Of a DNA stretch of 64,000 nucleotides, positions 42,484 to 52,051 are shown one piece after another. The notes below the pieces were generated by a model. It had not been told where the DNA came from, ran no database searches, and worked only from the letters and a program-made list of their open reading frames with translations. This DNA comes from Sphingomonas sp. PP-F2F-A104-K0414 (GTDB lineage: Bacteria > Pseudomonadota > Alphaproteobacteria > Sphingomonadales > Sphingomonadaceae). Position 1 is the stretch's first letter; every line of letters begins with the position of its first letter. Made by a program: the position numbers and the translations under genes. The stretch lies in NCBI RefSeq assembly GCF_004340945.1, contig NZ_SLYD01000009.1, positions 62,001 through 126,000 of the forward strand, written 5' to 3'.

Positions 42484-42739
42484 CCGCTGTCTGTGCCGGT
42501 AAGCAACGCCTGGGGCAGGAAGGCGTAGGAGTAAATGAGTAGTAATGACGAACCGGTCAGACCGGGGGGGGGCGGCAAACTCCAGGGGGCACGGCGCTTC
42601 GAGCGCGATGAAGTAATTATGGGGGGGGCCAGCGGACTTCATCAAGGCCAGCACCCATGCGGTGCTACGCGAACAGGCCGAACACGTGAATGCACCCGAC
42701 CGGTGCTCACCGTTGCACAAAAGCTCTTGCGCCACAGGG

Positions 42740-43130
42740 GGCGTCCACAACTGGACGTAGGCAGAGCGCAGGTTGTTGTCACCCCGGTGGGCACCATGTT
42801 CATCTTCAAGGCGATGATCGTGGCCATGCCGGGGTGGTGGCCAGACCGACGGCTCGGGCGATGTTCACCGCAAAGCCGACAGCTGCGATGATGGTGGCTG
42901 CTCCAAACGCCCTGTTGATCGGCTGGACGAGCCGCAGCACTGACTCTACGTTTATGGCGAGCGCGATCAGCCCCAGCAACATCGCGAATGCGAAGCCGGC
43001 TAGGTCGCCCACCTTGCCCGTACCGAAGCTGAATGCTAAATTTCCTTGGCGTTCGGCATAGGAATAGGCCCAGCCGATACTAACAATGCATCGGCGTGCA
43101 TCGCCATCTAAGAGCCAACGGCGAGCAGCT
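42740..43130 (-). pseudogene. fragment of a DmeF-like cation diffusion facilitator
   Basis: In one minus-strand frame GWAYSYAERQGNLAFSFGTG, KVGDLAGFAFAMLLGLIALA, INVESVLRLVQPINRAFGAA and IIAAVGFAVNIARAVGL match the middle of a CDF metal exporter of the DmeF type. A further piece (HRGDNNLRSAYVQL) continues in another frame, and MAMHADALLVSA precedes in a third. Two or more frameshifts and missing ends make it a remnant. The stretch 42484-42740 holds no other supported feature. Confidence 0.55.
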
Positions 43131-43258
43131 CATTGACCCGGTGACGTAGCCAGCGAAAATTTGCTCACCATCTCACTGCCCCAGCATCACCTCCCAGCGA
43201 GTGTGGCGGGCATTCTTATCATACATCACACTTAGCCAATGAGGTGGGGTATGTCGTG

Positions 43259-44008
43259 TTAGAAGCTCGGCTTCGCGGGGTGCTTGCCCGCCTGAAGCAG
43301 CAGGTTGAGCGCGCCCTCAATGAGTTTGCTCATTAATGCTGACGCAGCGAGCGCATCACCCTTCATAATGGCGCTAGCCACCCGCTTGTGATCGGTCGCG
43401 CTTGCGCGGCTCACGCCGGCATATTCGTTCGTCCGTCGTATGCTAAACCGTAGCGTCGCTTCCGATAGCTCGGTGAACTGTCGCATGAAGCGGTTATTGC
43501 TTGCCTCGATCACAGCGCGGTGAAAGGCGATATCCGCCTCGAGCGGATCGTCGTCGCCCTGTTCGGCGCTGAACATTCGGTCGGTCGCATGACCGATCGC
43601 GGATCGCTGCGCTCCGGTCGCGCCATCGGCTGCGAGCCCGGCCGCGCGAGGCTCGATGGCCATTCGCATCTCGGTAAACGCGGTGAGCAAATCGATCGAG
43701 AACTCCCGCTCGAGCAGCCACTTGAGCACATCTGGATCAAGCAGATTCCAGTTGTCTTCGGGCTGAACCACGGTGCCGGCACGCTGCCGGGCGCGCAGCA
43801 GGCCCTTAGCGGTCAGCATCTTTACCGCCTCCCGCACAACCGGTCGGCTGGCGCCATATTGCTCGCAAAGCTGCGCTTCGAAGGGAAATCCGGTCACTGC
43901 GGTGAATTGCTCCGTAACGATCGCCCGTCCCAGATCGTTGGCAATACGTCGCGTGATGTTTCCACTACCGTCCTCCCGCGCCGCCGATGGTTTGCTGCTA
44001 ATGTCCAT
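43259..44008 (-). CDS. FadR-subfamily GntR regulator of the galactoside locus (predicted)
   Basis: A 249-aa regulator. The GntR winged helix is at about 15-75 (GFPFEAQLCEQYGASRPVVR; EAVKMLTAKGLLRARQRAGT). The FCD effector domain (about 95-235) has the metal/ligand pattern EMRMAIEPRAAGLAA, DIAFHRAVIEASNN and DHKRVASAIMKGD. DgoR, the galactonate repressor, belongs to this subfamily. ATG 44008 is preferred over an upstream TTG. It diverges from dgoD at 44887 and is likely to repress it, though no operator dyad was firmly identified. Confidence 0.85.
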   Translation of the reverse strand: MDISSKPSAAREDGSGNITRRIANDLGRAIVTEQFTAVTGFPFEAQLCEQYGASRPVVREAVKMLTAKGLLRARQRAGTVVQPEDNWNLLDPDVLKWLLEREFSIDLLTAFTEMRMAIEPRAAGLAADGATGAQRSAIGHATDRMFSAEQGDDDPLEADIAFHRAVIEASNNRFMRQFTELSEATLRFSIRRTNEYAGVSRASATDHKRVASAIMKGDALAASALMSKLIEGALNLLLQAGKHPAKPSF

Positions 44009-44246
44009 CCCGGCCGCATACCGGATCGCACTCAAGACGTCACTGGGTAAGGGTACGAAAGGTCAGTCGGCGAAGCGGCGGGCAGGAAGCCTGGCCATCC
44101 GGCGTCCATCTCGAACAGTGCGCCTGCGCATGATTCGTCCACGCAACTCAGCGTGGAGGAGGTGGCGAGCCGCCAATCGAGCCGTCTGCTGGCAAAGGCG
44201 CAGCCGGTGCTGTCGGTGTGGTATATCGTCCGTCAGTTCAACGAGA

Positions 44247-44519
44247 ATGCGGGACCTTGGCGACACTATAATTACGGGCGCACCGCCGCCACGTAATCGT
44301 CAGGACTGGGCGATAGATCGCCCGGGTCGTCCCTTCATCCAGCTTGTCATTCGATCCGGCCCGGTTTCATCCGCGGTAGTCGAGCTTGACATCGTTATGC
44401 GATTGCTCGGCCGGTCGGTGTCTGGATTACCGATAAATCCGATCTACTATGCCGAGATAGAGGACGTGAGGGCCGCTCTCGGAGTCCGCCGCGAACGAGC
44501 GGGCTTTAGAACGGGGTAG
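44247..44519 (+). CDS. possible 90-aa protein
   Basis: A frame with reasonable protein character (FIQLVIRSGPVSSAVVELDI; LPINPIYYAEIEDVRAALGV) in the 880-bp gap between the GntR gene and dgoD. There is no ribosome-binding site and no recognised family. It may be a remnant, given the IS-rich surroundings. The rest of the 44009-44886 gap holds only the promoter noted at 44724. Confidence 0.25.
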   Translation: MRDLGDTIITGAPPPRNRQDWAIDRPGRPFIQLVIRSGPVSSAVVELDIVMRLLGRSVSGLPINPIYYAEIEDVRAALGVRRERAGFRTG

Positions 44520-44723
44520 CGCCCAGCCGATCGGCCGCGCCATTTGCTCGACGCGATCGCGCCAGCCATGATGCCAAGTCGGCGCGGCCGTTGTTGAACG
44601 ATGCCGACCCGCAGCAGTTCAACGGGGACCCTGTCTCCCACTGGGCCTTTAAAGAGCGTCTCTCGGTTCACGCTGAATTACGACGCACTTCATAATCGCC
44701 CCAAGAAAAAGTATGATATTTTG

Positions 44724-44753
44724 TTGACGTTTGTCGAGCCTGATTGGTAGAGT
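44724..44753 (+). promoter_or_regulatory. possible promoter of the galactonate operon
   Basis: TTGACG (44724-44729) and TAGAGT (44748-44753), 18 nt apart, about 130 nt upstream of the dgoD start. Confidence 0.35.
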
Positions 44754-44886
44754 TCCGTCGAATAGGCAGCCCTGAAGGCTGTTCGCGCTGCTTGGGAAGG
44801 TGAGCTGTGGCTCTGATCGTTTGTCGTCATGCAGTTTTCGTCCCAGCCGCTGCTTGTCTGGTCGTGCATCTGTGACCGCGCACGGA

Positions 44887-46032
44887 ATGGACCGGATAGG
44901 CCAGATCGAAGCCTTTCTGGTCCGACCCCGCTGGCTGTTCGTCCGGATCGAGACGGAAGAGGGGGCAATCGGCTGGGGTGAGGCGACGCTGGAGGGGCAC
45001 GCCGAGGCCGTGGTCGGGGCACTCGAGGCGGTGCGCGACCGCCTGATCGGGCATGACCCTGACCGTATCGAGGATGCGTGGCAGATGATGCACCGTCTGG
45101 GCTTCTATCGTGGCGGACCGGTCCTGTTGTCAGCCATAGCCGGGATCGATCAAGCGCTGTGGGATATAAAGGCGCGCAAGCTTGGCGTGCCGGTCTATCA
45201 GCTGCTGGGCGGACGGGTGCGTGATCGTATCCCGGTCTATGCCTGGATTGGTGGCGATTGCCCCGCTGACGTCGCGGCTGCGGCCCGCGCACGCATCGAT
45301 CAGGGCTTCACCGCGGTGAAAATGAACGGCACCGAGGATTTTGGTTGGCTCGACAGTCCGGCCAAGGTCGACGCCGTAGCTGCGAGGCTGTCCGAGGTAC
45401 GGGCCACGGGTATCGACGTCGGTGTCGATTTTCACGGCCGTGTTCATAAGCCAATGGCGCGCACCGTGCTGCGCGCGATCGAGCCGCTGCGTCCGCTTTT
45501 TGCCGAAGAGATTGTGCTGAGCGACAATCCCGAGATCTTCGCCGCTCTGGCCGGCTTTTCCAGCGTGCCGTTGGCGATGGGAGAGCGGTTGTACAGCCGC
45601 TGGGATTTCCGGCCCTTCTTCGAGAGCGGGGCGCTGGACATTGCTCAGCCCGATCTCGCCCATGCCGGCGGTATTTCCGAATGCCGCCGCATTGCCGCAA
45701 TGGCCGAAACCTATGACGTGGCGTTCGCTCCGCACTGTCCGATCGGGCCTATAGCGCTGGCCGCGTGCCTGCACCTCGCCGCCGCTACGCCGAACTTCGT
45801 CATCCAGGAAATCTCGCTGGGCATCCATTATAACGGTGCAGCGCAGGAACTGGCAACATTGATGCGCAATGCAGACCTCTTCCGTATCGACGGTGGCAGC
45901 ATCGCTGTGCCCGAAGGGATCGGCTTGGGCGTCGATATCGACGAGGAGGCGGTGCGGGCTATGGCGGTCGATCCCCACCGTTGGCGTAATCCCGTTTGGC
46001 GGGGACGAGATGGGGAGCTTCGCGAATGGTGA
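44887..46032 (+). CDS. dgoD: D-galactonate dehydratase
   Basis: A 381-aa enolase-superfamily dehydratase converting D-galactonate to 2-keto-3-deoxy-D-galactonate. Near-collinear with E. coli DgoD: RPRWLFVRIETEEGAIGWGE, FYRGGPVLLSAIAGIDQALW, the metal ligand Asp in GVDFHGRVHKPMAR, acidic residues in FAEEIVL and MGERLYSR, and the catalytic His in APHCPIGPIALAACLH. It ends WRNPVWRGRDGELREW, as in DgoD. ATG 44887 fits the family length; GTG 44872 is an alternative. It overlaps the next gene by 7 nt. Confidence 0.9.
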   Translation: MDRIGQIEAFLVRPRWLFVRIETEEGAIGWGEATLEGHAEAVVGALEAVRDRLIGHDPDRIEDAWQMMHRLGFYRGGPVLLSAIAGIDQALWDIKARKLGVPVYQLLGGRVRDRIPVYAWIGGDCPADVAAAARARIDQGFTAVKMNGTEDFGWLDSPAKVDAVAARLSEVRATGIDVGVDFHGRVHKPMARTVLRAIEPLRPLFAEEIVLSDNPEIFAALAGFSSVPLAMGERLYSRWDFRPFFESGALDIAQPDLAHAGGISECRRIAAMAETYDVAFAPHCPIGPIALAACLHLAAATPNFVIQEISLGIHYNGAAQELATLMRNADLFRIDGGSIAVPEGIGLGVDIDEEAVRAMAVDPHRWRNPVWRGRDGELREW

Positions 46033-46757
46033 CGGACCGCAGCGTCGTCGTGACCGGCGGGCTAGGCGATATCGGTATGGCGGTTGCCCGTGCCTTTGCG
46101 CGGCAAGGCGCGTCGCTCCTGCTCATAGACGCGCGAGAGGATGGGGGCGGTGCGGCAAAGGCATTGCTGGCCGAAGGCGCGACGCAAGTGCTGATCCGCA
46201 CCGCCGACATCGCCGACGCGAATGCGGTTGCCGCGGCGGCGGCCGCTGCGCAGGATGAATTCGGATCGCTCGACGTTGTCGTTAACGTCGCAGGCATCAT
46301 GATCTACAAGCCGCTGACGGAACTAGAGGCAACGGACTGGCGCCGGCTACTTGACGTGAATCTGGTCGGCGCGGCAATGTTCATCGGCGAAGCGTTTCGC
46401 CGGATGCCGCCGGGAGGCTGCATCGTCAATATCGCCTCGGTCCACGCCCGGCGCACTGCCGCCCTTGTTGCCCCCTATGCGGCCGCAAAGGCGGCGCTCG
46501 TCAGCCTGACGCGCTCGGCCGCGATCGAGGGCAAGCCATTGGGGATACGGGTCAACGCGATCCTGCCCGGGGCGATCGAGGGATCACTGCTGCGCGCAAG
46601 CCCGAACATCCAATCGGGTGCGGAAGTGGTTGATCCAACCGATCTCGGCCAGCCAGAGGACGTCGCCGCGCTGACGGCCTTCCTCGCCTCGGACGCGGCG
46701 CGATTCATCACCGGTGAGGACATCGTCGCCGATGGCGGCCGCATGGGGAGGCTGTAA
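46026..46757 (+). CDS. short-chain dehydrogenase of the galactose pathway (predicted)
   Basis: A 243-aa SDR overlapping the end of dgoD. Motifs: TGGLGDIGMAVARAFA, NVAGIMIYKPL, catalytic Ser in NIASVHAR and Tyr/Lys in YAAAKAAL; C-terminal ITGEDIVADGGRMGRL. Position next to DgoD suggests a galactose (or galactonate-related) dehydrogenase feeding the dehydratase, as in the non-phosphorylative galactose route. No lactonase, kinase or aldolase of that route is visible in the window. Confidence 0.82.
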   Translation: MVTDRSVVVTGGLGDIGMAVARAFARQGASLLLIDAREDGGGAAKALLAEGATQVLIRTADIADANAVAAAAAAAQDEFGSLDVVVNVAGIMIYKPLTELEATDWRRLLDVNLVGAAMFIGEAFRRMPPGGCIVNIASVHARRTAALVAPYAAAKAALVSLTRSAAIEGKPLGIRVNAILPGAIEGSLLRASPNIQSGAEVVDPTDLGQPEDVAALTAFLASDAARFITGEDIVADGGRMGRL

Positions 46758-46758
46758 C

Positions 46759-48174
46759 ATGCACGTCGTCGATCTCGGAGGACCGGAGAAAAAGGTCGAC
46801 GCACCCATCGCGACGGGCGCGGTCTGGCTGGCGGCGGCGATCTCAGCATTGGGCGGATTGCTGTTCGGGTACGATTGGGTCGTGATCGGCGGCGCGAAAC
46901 CCTTTTACGAAGTAGCCTTCGCCCTGGATACGCCATGGTCCCAGGCATGGGCGGTTAGTAGCGCGCTGATCGGTTGCCTAGCGGGAGCGATGGTTTCGGG
47001 CGTCATCGCCGATCGTCATGGTCGCCGACCCGCGTTGTTGATCGCGGCGGTGATCTTTGCGGTGTCGTCAATCGGTACAGCGCTGGCGAGTGGCTTCGCC
47101 ACGTTCGTCGCATGGCGTATCGCGGGCGGTGTCGCGATTGGCATGGCGTCCGGCCTAACGCCGCTCTACATCGCCGAGATTGCGCCATCGGGTAGCCGGG
47201 GCCAGCTGGTCGTCCTGAACCAGATCGCCATCGTCGTCGGGCTGCTGGCAGCGCAGATCGTGAACTGGCTGATTGCGGACCCGGTAGCCCCCGGTGCCAA
47301 TTCGGCCGACATCGCCACGTCTTGGAACGGCACGGTGGGTTGGCGATGGATGTTCGCTGCGGCGGCGGTGCCAGCGATCGTGTTCGTGCTCGGCTGTATC
47401 CTGATCCCCGAAAGCCCACGCTGGCTGGCACTGCGCGGCCGATGGGACCATGCGCGCGCCGTTCTAGCCCGGCTGGGGGGCGAGGAGCATGCTCAGTTGG
47501 CACTCGACGACATTCGCAGCGCGCTGGGGGCAGCACCGAGACGCAGCCTGCGCTCGGTGCTGCAGGAACCCCGTTTCCGCCGCGTCCTATTGATCGGCGT
47601 GGGACTGGCCGTGCTTCAGCAATGGTGCGGCATCAACGTCATTTTCAATTACGCGCAAGAGATATTCGCCGGTGCAGGATACGCGGTCTCCGACACGCTG
47701 TTCAACATCGTCATCACCGGCGTCGTGAACTGCGTGTTCACGCTGGTCGCGTTGAGAACAGTTGAGCGCTGGGGGCGGCGTCGCCTGTTGTTGGTTGGAT
47801 GCACCGGCCTTTCGGCTATATATGCTGCCGTTGGCGCGGGGTATGTCATGGGCGTGCAGGGCTGGCCTATGCTGCTGTTGGTAGTGGCGGCGATCGCCAC
47901 CTATGCCATGACGCTGGCGCCGGTGACCTGGGTCGCCCTGTCAGAGATTTTTCCGAGTGAGGCGCGAGGCGCGAGCATGGCGATCGCGACAACCGCGTTA
48001 TGGGCGGCGTGCTTCTTACTGACATATACCTTCCCACTTCTCAACGCTCGTGCGGGAACGGGCGTTACCTTTTGGATTTACGGGGCCATATGTGCGGGAG
48101 GGTTCGTATTCGTCCATCGGATGCTGCCGGAGACGAAGGGCAAGACGCTGGAGCAGATCGAACAGGATTGGTGA
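46759..48174 (+). CDS. sugar porter (MFS) family transporter
   Basis: A 471-aa major facilitator of the sugar porter type with 12 predicted membrane segments. Signatures: GGLLFGYDWVVIGG in the first helix, DRHGRR, IPESPRWLALRGR before the central loop, QQWCGINVIFNYAQEIF in helix 7 and PETKGKTLEQIE at the C-terminus. The ATG at 46759 follows the SDR stop by 1 nt. It would import a hexose such as galactose by proton symport. Confidence 0.9.
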   Translation: MHVVDLGGPEKKVDAPIATGAVWLAAAISALGGLLFGYDWVVIGGAKPFYEVAFALDTPWSQAWAVSSALIGCLAGAMVSGVIADRHGRRPALLIAAVIFAVSSIGTALASGFATFVAWRIAGGVAIGMASGLTPLYIAEIAPSGSRGQLVVLNQIAIVVGLLAAQIVNWLIADPVAPGANSADIATSWNGTVGWRWMFAAAAVPAIVFVLGCILIPESPRWLALRGRWDHARAVLARLGGEEHAQLALDDIRSALGAAPRRSLRSVLQEPRFRRVLLIGVGLAVLQQWCGINVIFNYAQEIFAGAGYAVSDTLFNIVITGVVNCVFTLVALRTVERWGRRRLLLVGCTGLSAIYAAVGAGYVMGVQGWPMLLLVVAAIATYAMTLAPVTWVALSEIFPSEARGASMAIATTALWAACFLLTYTFPLLNARAGTGVTFWIYGAICAGGFVFVHRMLPETKGKTLEQIEQDW

Positions 48175-48566
48175 CGGCTCGTAACAAACATTTGACCTGA
48201 TCTTTGGGTTGAATGGCAGTCATGTGCGATAATGACGCAATTTTATTATTCCTGATAGAACTTCGCCGTTCTTGACGGGGAATTAACAAGACAATTTCGC
48301 CCCTAATTTAGTCGGCTTCATAAATGGCGCTAGCATTACGATTTGGCTCAAATGTAAAATCGTCACTGCTGCCTAATCTTCAATCCCGAATTGTTCTTCA
48401 TGAGACTGGTAACATCTCAATCCCTTTTCGGAGACTGGGGCTTCTGTCAAAACTAGGTGTAACAGTGCATATGATTGTCCAAGTTTAGTAAGAACCAATT
48501 TAGTTTCAATTATCGAATAATGATGTGCATCGGCCAACGGCCCGACTGTGAATGGAAGACTGGACG
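48175..48566. other. 392-bp AT-rich intergenic stretch
   Basis: No gene. Much of it is AT-rich (for example 48230-48320 and 48480-48530), as expected for promoter or regulatory DNA before the GH2 gene. No convincing -35/-10 pair or hairpin terminator is singled out. Confidence 0.45.
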
Positions 48567-51470
48567 ATGGAACACGCTACAGATGGACGTCGAGCGATCA
48601 GTCGCCGCCGTCTCGTCCAATCGCTTGCAGTGGGTCCCTTTTTGGGAATGACGGGCGTCGCATCCGGCGCAACCGACGAAACAGCATCAACCGGCAGTCT
48701 GGCCGGGATCTGGCGGCGTGAACTTGACCCTGACGATCAGGGGTTGGAGAGGGGCTGGCATCAGAAACCGCTACGGGACACCCTTCCGTTTCCCGGAAGC
48801 CTCGAGCAGAACGGCATAGGGCATGCCGTTACGACCGAGACACCGTGGACCGGAGGTCTGGTCGATCGTGGCTTCTTTAGCGAGGCCGATTATGCACGCT
48901 ACCGCAGCCCCGGAGAGATCAAGGTACCATTCTTTCTCCAGCCCGACAGCTGGTATCGCGGTGCGGCTTGGTACCAGCGTGAAATTGAGGTGCCGAACGC
49001 TTGGCGCGGCAAGCGCATCTCGCTGTTCCTTGAGCGGCCGCATTGGGAAACGTCGGTATGGATCGGTGATCACCCAATTGGCCGCAGCGACGCCCTGCAT
49101 GTGCCGCACATCCATGACCTAGGCACGCTGCAGCCAGGGAGGCACCGCCTGACGATCCGCGTCGACAACCGGATGATTGTCGAGATCGGCCACAATAGCC
49201 ACGGTGTGACGGACCATACTCAGGGTAATTGGAACGGCATCGCGGGTCGCATCGAACTGCGCGCGAGTGAACCGGTCTGGATCGAACGGGTGGATTTGCA
49301 CCCCGCACTCCGCGACCACGTACTGACGGTGCACGGCACGCTTCGGCGGCTAGCTGATGCAACGCCTATGGCCGCGGCGGACATCGTTCTGGCCAAGCGC
49401 ACGACCCGTGTGCCGGTGACGTGGAACGGGCTTGTTGGCAGTTTCCAGGCGATCATCCGACCCAACGCGGCGGATGCGGTCACGCTGCGCAGTTGGGACG
49501 AGTTCGATCCGGTGCTGCACGACGTCACCGTTCTGCTCGTTAACGGTGAGGAATGGCTGGGGAGGTTCGGCTGGCGCGATCTCGTTCCCACGCCGATGGG
49601 TTTTACCATGAACGGCCGGCCGGCGATGCTTAGGGGGACATTGGATTGTAGTATCTTTCCGCTTACCGGCCACCCGCCGACCGACGTGGAAAGCTGGCGG
49701 CGGATTATGCACCGAGTTAAGGACCACGGTTTTAATCACTTGCGTTTCCACAGCTATTGTCCGCCGGAAGCCGCATTTGATGCTGCCGACGAGCTAGGGC
49801 TTTATGTGCAGGTGGAAACGGTCTGGGCGAACGAGTCCGTCCACGTCGGTGGCGGCCTGCCGGTCGATCGCTGGATCTACGCCGAAACCGACCGTATCCT
49901 TGCCGCCTACGGAAATCACCCGTCGTTCGTCATGATGACCCACGGCAACGAGCCGGGGAGCCCGAAGTCACCGGATGGCGATGCACGGCGCGACGCCTTT
50001 CTGGGTGGCTATGTCCGTCATTACCGGGCGCTCGATACGCGGCGGTTGTGGACGTCCGGGGCAGGATGGCCGGAAATTTCGGACAACCAGTATCACGTCA
50101 CTCCGTCACCCCGCGTCCAAGCGTGGGGCGAGGGGCTTGCCTCGCGGATCAACAGCAAGCCGCCTGAAACGCAGACGGACTATCGCCAAGCGGTCAACCG
50201 ATACCCGGTGCCGGTCGTCGGCCACGAGATCGGGCAATGGTGCGCCTATCCCAACCTTAACGAGCGCCGAAAATACACCGGTCATCTGAAGGCCAAGAAC
50301 TTCGATATCTTCGCCGACCGGCTTTACGAGAATGGCCTTCAGGCCTTTGCACCCGAATTCCTATATGCATCCGGTCGCCTGCAACTCCTTTGTTACAAGG
50401 AAGAGATCGAAAGCGCACTGCGAACCCCCGGCTTCGGCGGTTTCCAGTTGCTGGGGCTTCAAGATTTTCCCGGCCAGGGTACCGCGACCGTGGGCGTGCT
50501 GGATACGTTTTGGGACGACAAGGGCTATACGACGGCGGCTGAATACAGCCGGTTCTGCGCGCCGACCGTTGTCCTGGCGCGGATGCCGACTCGTGTACTG
50601 CAATCGGGCGAACCGTTCGCGTTCTCGATCGATGTGGCGCATTTCGGGCCGGGCCCGATCGAGATGGCTCAGATCGACTGGCGCATTGCCACCGCTGACG
50701 ATGGTGAACTGGCGAAAGGAACCTTCCCCGCGCGCACCGTGCCGCTGGGCAACGCACCGCTCGATCTGTCGACGGCGCCGGTACTAAAGGTGTCTGTTGC
50801 AAGTGCGGCCAGCCTTACGGTGACGATCCGGCAGGCGGGTCAATTGATCGCGAAGAATAACTGGGATCTATGGATTTATCCGGTTCCGGTGTCGAATTTC
50901 CCCACGTCTACGCGGATTCGCCGCGCTGATCGAATAGACGCGGCGCTGCTCGATCACCTGGCTAGTGGCGGCGATGCATTGATCGGCCTTGATGGAGTAG
51001 CGGTTGCCAATTACCCCGAACGGCCGGTGCAACTAGGCTTTTCCAGCATTTTCTGGAATACGTTGTGGACTCAGCGACAGGCGCCAACGACGTTGGGCAT
51101 CCTTTGCGACCCCCATCATGCCGCGCTCGCCGATTTCCCCACCGACGCACATAGCAATTGGCAATGGTGGTATCCGTTGCACGGTGCAGGCGCGCTTCGC
51201 CTTGATCTGCTGCCGCCGAACATCGAACCGATCGTCCGTGTGATCGACGACTGGTTCACCGCGCGATCGCTCGGGTTAATCGTTGAAGTGGCAGTTGGCC
51301 GGGGCCGGGCAATCGTATGCGGTTTTGCAATCGACGGGCCGCCGGCTCAGAATCCTGTCACCCGCCAATTGGTCGCCAGTCTTCACCGATATATGGCAGG
51401 TTTGGACTTCAAGCCGACTGTGAGAGTGACGGCTCGCCAGCTTCAAAGCCTGTCAGTTCACAATGATTAG
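48567..51470 (+). CDS. exported GH2-family glycosidase
   Basis: A 967-aa glycoside hydrolase family 2 protein. A Tat signal (ISRRRLVQSLAVGPFLGM) marks it as exported. A beta-sandwich sugar-binding domain (about 75-215: WYQREIEVPNAWRGKRISLF; VTDHTQGNWNGIAGRIEL) precedes an immunoglobulin-like domain and a TIM barrel (about 330-650). The barrel has the acid/base Glu462 in THGNEPG and the nucleophile Glu554 in VVGHEIGQW. Large divergent GH2 enzymes of this type include beta-galactosidases and uronidases. The neighbouring galactonate genes favour a beta-galactoside. ATG 48567 has GGAAG upstream; ATG 48552 is possible. Confidence 0.85.
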   Translation: MEHATDGRRAISRRRLVQSLAVGPFLGMTGVASGATDETASTGSLAGIWRRELDPDDQGLERGWHQKPLRDTLPFPGSLEQNGIGHAVTTETPWTGGLVDRGFFSEADYARYRSPGEIKVPFFLQPDSWYRGAAWYQREIEVPNAWRGKRISLFLERPHWETSVWIGDHPIGRSDALHVPHIHDLGTLQPGRHRLTIRVDNRMIVEIGHNSHGVTDHTQGNWNGIAGRIELRASEPVWIERVDLHPALRDHVLTVHGTLRRLADATPMAAADIVLAKRTTRVPVTWNGLVGSFQAIIRPNAADAVTLRSWDEFDPVLHDVTVLLVNGEEWLGRFGWRDLVPTPMGFTMNGRPAMLRGTLDCSIFPLTGHPPTDVESWRRIMHRVKDHGFNHLRFHSYCPPEAAFDAADELGLYVQVETVWANESVHVGGGLPVDRWIYAETDRILAAYGNHPSFVMMTHGNEPGSPKSPDGDARRDAFLGGYVRHYRALDTRRLWTSGAGWPEISDNQYHVTPSPRVQAWGEGLASRINSKPPETQTDYRQAVNRYPVPVVGHEIGQWCAYPNLNERRKYTGHLKAKNFDIFADRLYENGLQAFAPEFLYASGRLQLLCYKEEIESALRTPGFGGFQLLGLQDFPGQGTATVGVLDTFWDDKGYTTAAEYSRFCAPTVVLARMPTRVLQSGEPFAFSIDVAHFGPGPIEMAQIDWRIATADDGELAKGTFPARTVPLGNAPLDLSTAPVLKVSVASAASLTVTIRQAGQLIAKNNWDLWIYPVPVSNFPTSTRIRRADRIDAALLDHLASGGDALIGLDGVAVANYPERPVQLGFSSIFWNTLWTQRQAPTTLGILCDPHHAALADFPTDAHSNWQWWYPLHGAGALRLDLLPPNIEPIVRVIDDWFTARSLGLIVEVAVGRGRAIVCGFAIDGPPAQNPVTRQLVASLHRYMAGLDFKPTVRVTARQLQSLSVHND

Positions 51471-52051
51471 GATCAAGGCCCATCGCTCGGTCGGCGCGAT
51501 CTGATCCAGGCTCTGTGTGGAAGCCGAGGGTGAGAGACCTCTAGTGGCCGAATCACGAGCTTGGCGCGGCTTGAAGCAGGTCTTTCAAAGGGCCCCGCCA
51601 AGCTGGGCGTTGATGACGGGCGGGCCTTAAGCGCATCGGTTCGCTCAACCGCGAAACGATGCGCTGGCGCTATGCCCGTATAGGCGTGATACAGACCGAG
51701 CGCTCGTCAACCGATGTAGCGCATGGATATCTGTTTCCTTATGGTGGAAGGACTGGCTATCGCGGGCTAGCCGCCGCAGTGGTTATCCTTACATCTTGGG
51801 AAATCGCACCGAACTTCTGCTCACCGCTCGACGATGCTCGATTCGGTACCGACACTGACCGGTCAGCGAAGTCGGGTCGCCGCTGCGAACGTGTCGGCCA
51901 AAGGCGTGATCGCCGCGATGGTCGTGGCTGCGGCTGCAGCGCCGGGTCGATTCCGGAAACCGCCATGTATCAGCGCCGACCTACCCACGAAGCCCGAACC
52001 CTGCCTCAGTAATGTCTGCCACGGATCCCGCCTCACGATCTTTATCCCCAT
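51471..52051. other. 581-bp intergenic stretch between convergent genes
   Basis: It lies between the GH2 gene and the convergent histidine kinase gene. Apart from the long hairpin at 51630-51665 I see no gene or T-tract terminator. Confidence 0.45.
51630..51665. repeat. strong two-segment hairpin
   Basis: AGCGCATCG (51630-51638) pairs with CGATGCGCT (51657-51665), and inside it TTCGC (51640-51644) pairs with GCGAA (51651-51655) around a TCAACC loop, with a single G/A mismatch between segments. No T-tract follows. Confidence 0.65.

Noticed and set aside
44690..45292. 200-codon minus-strand frame opposite dgoD
   Set aside because: The plus strand is unmistakably galactonate dehydratase; the minus-strand product is Arg/Pro-rich shadow sequence.
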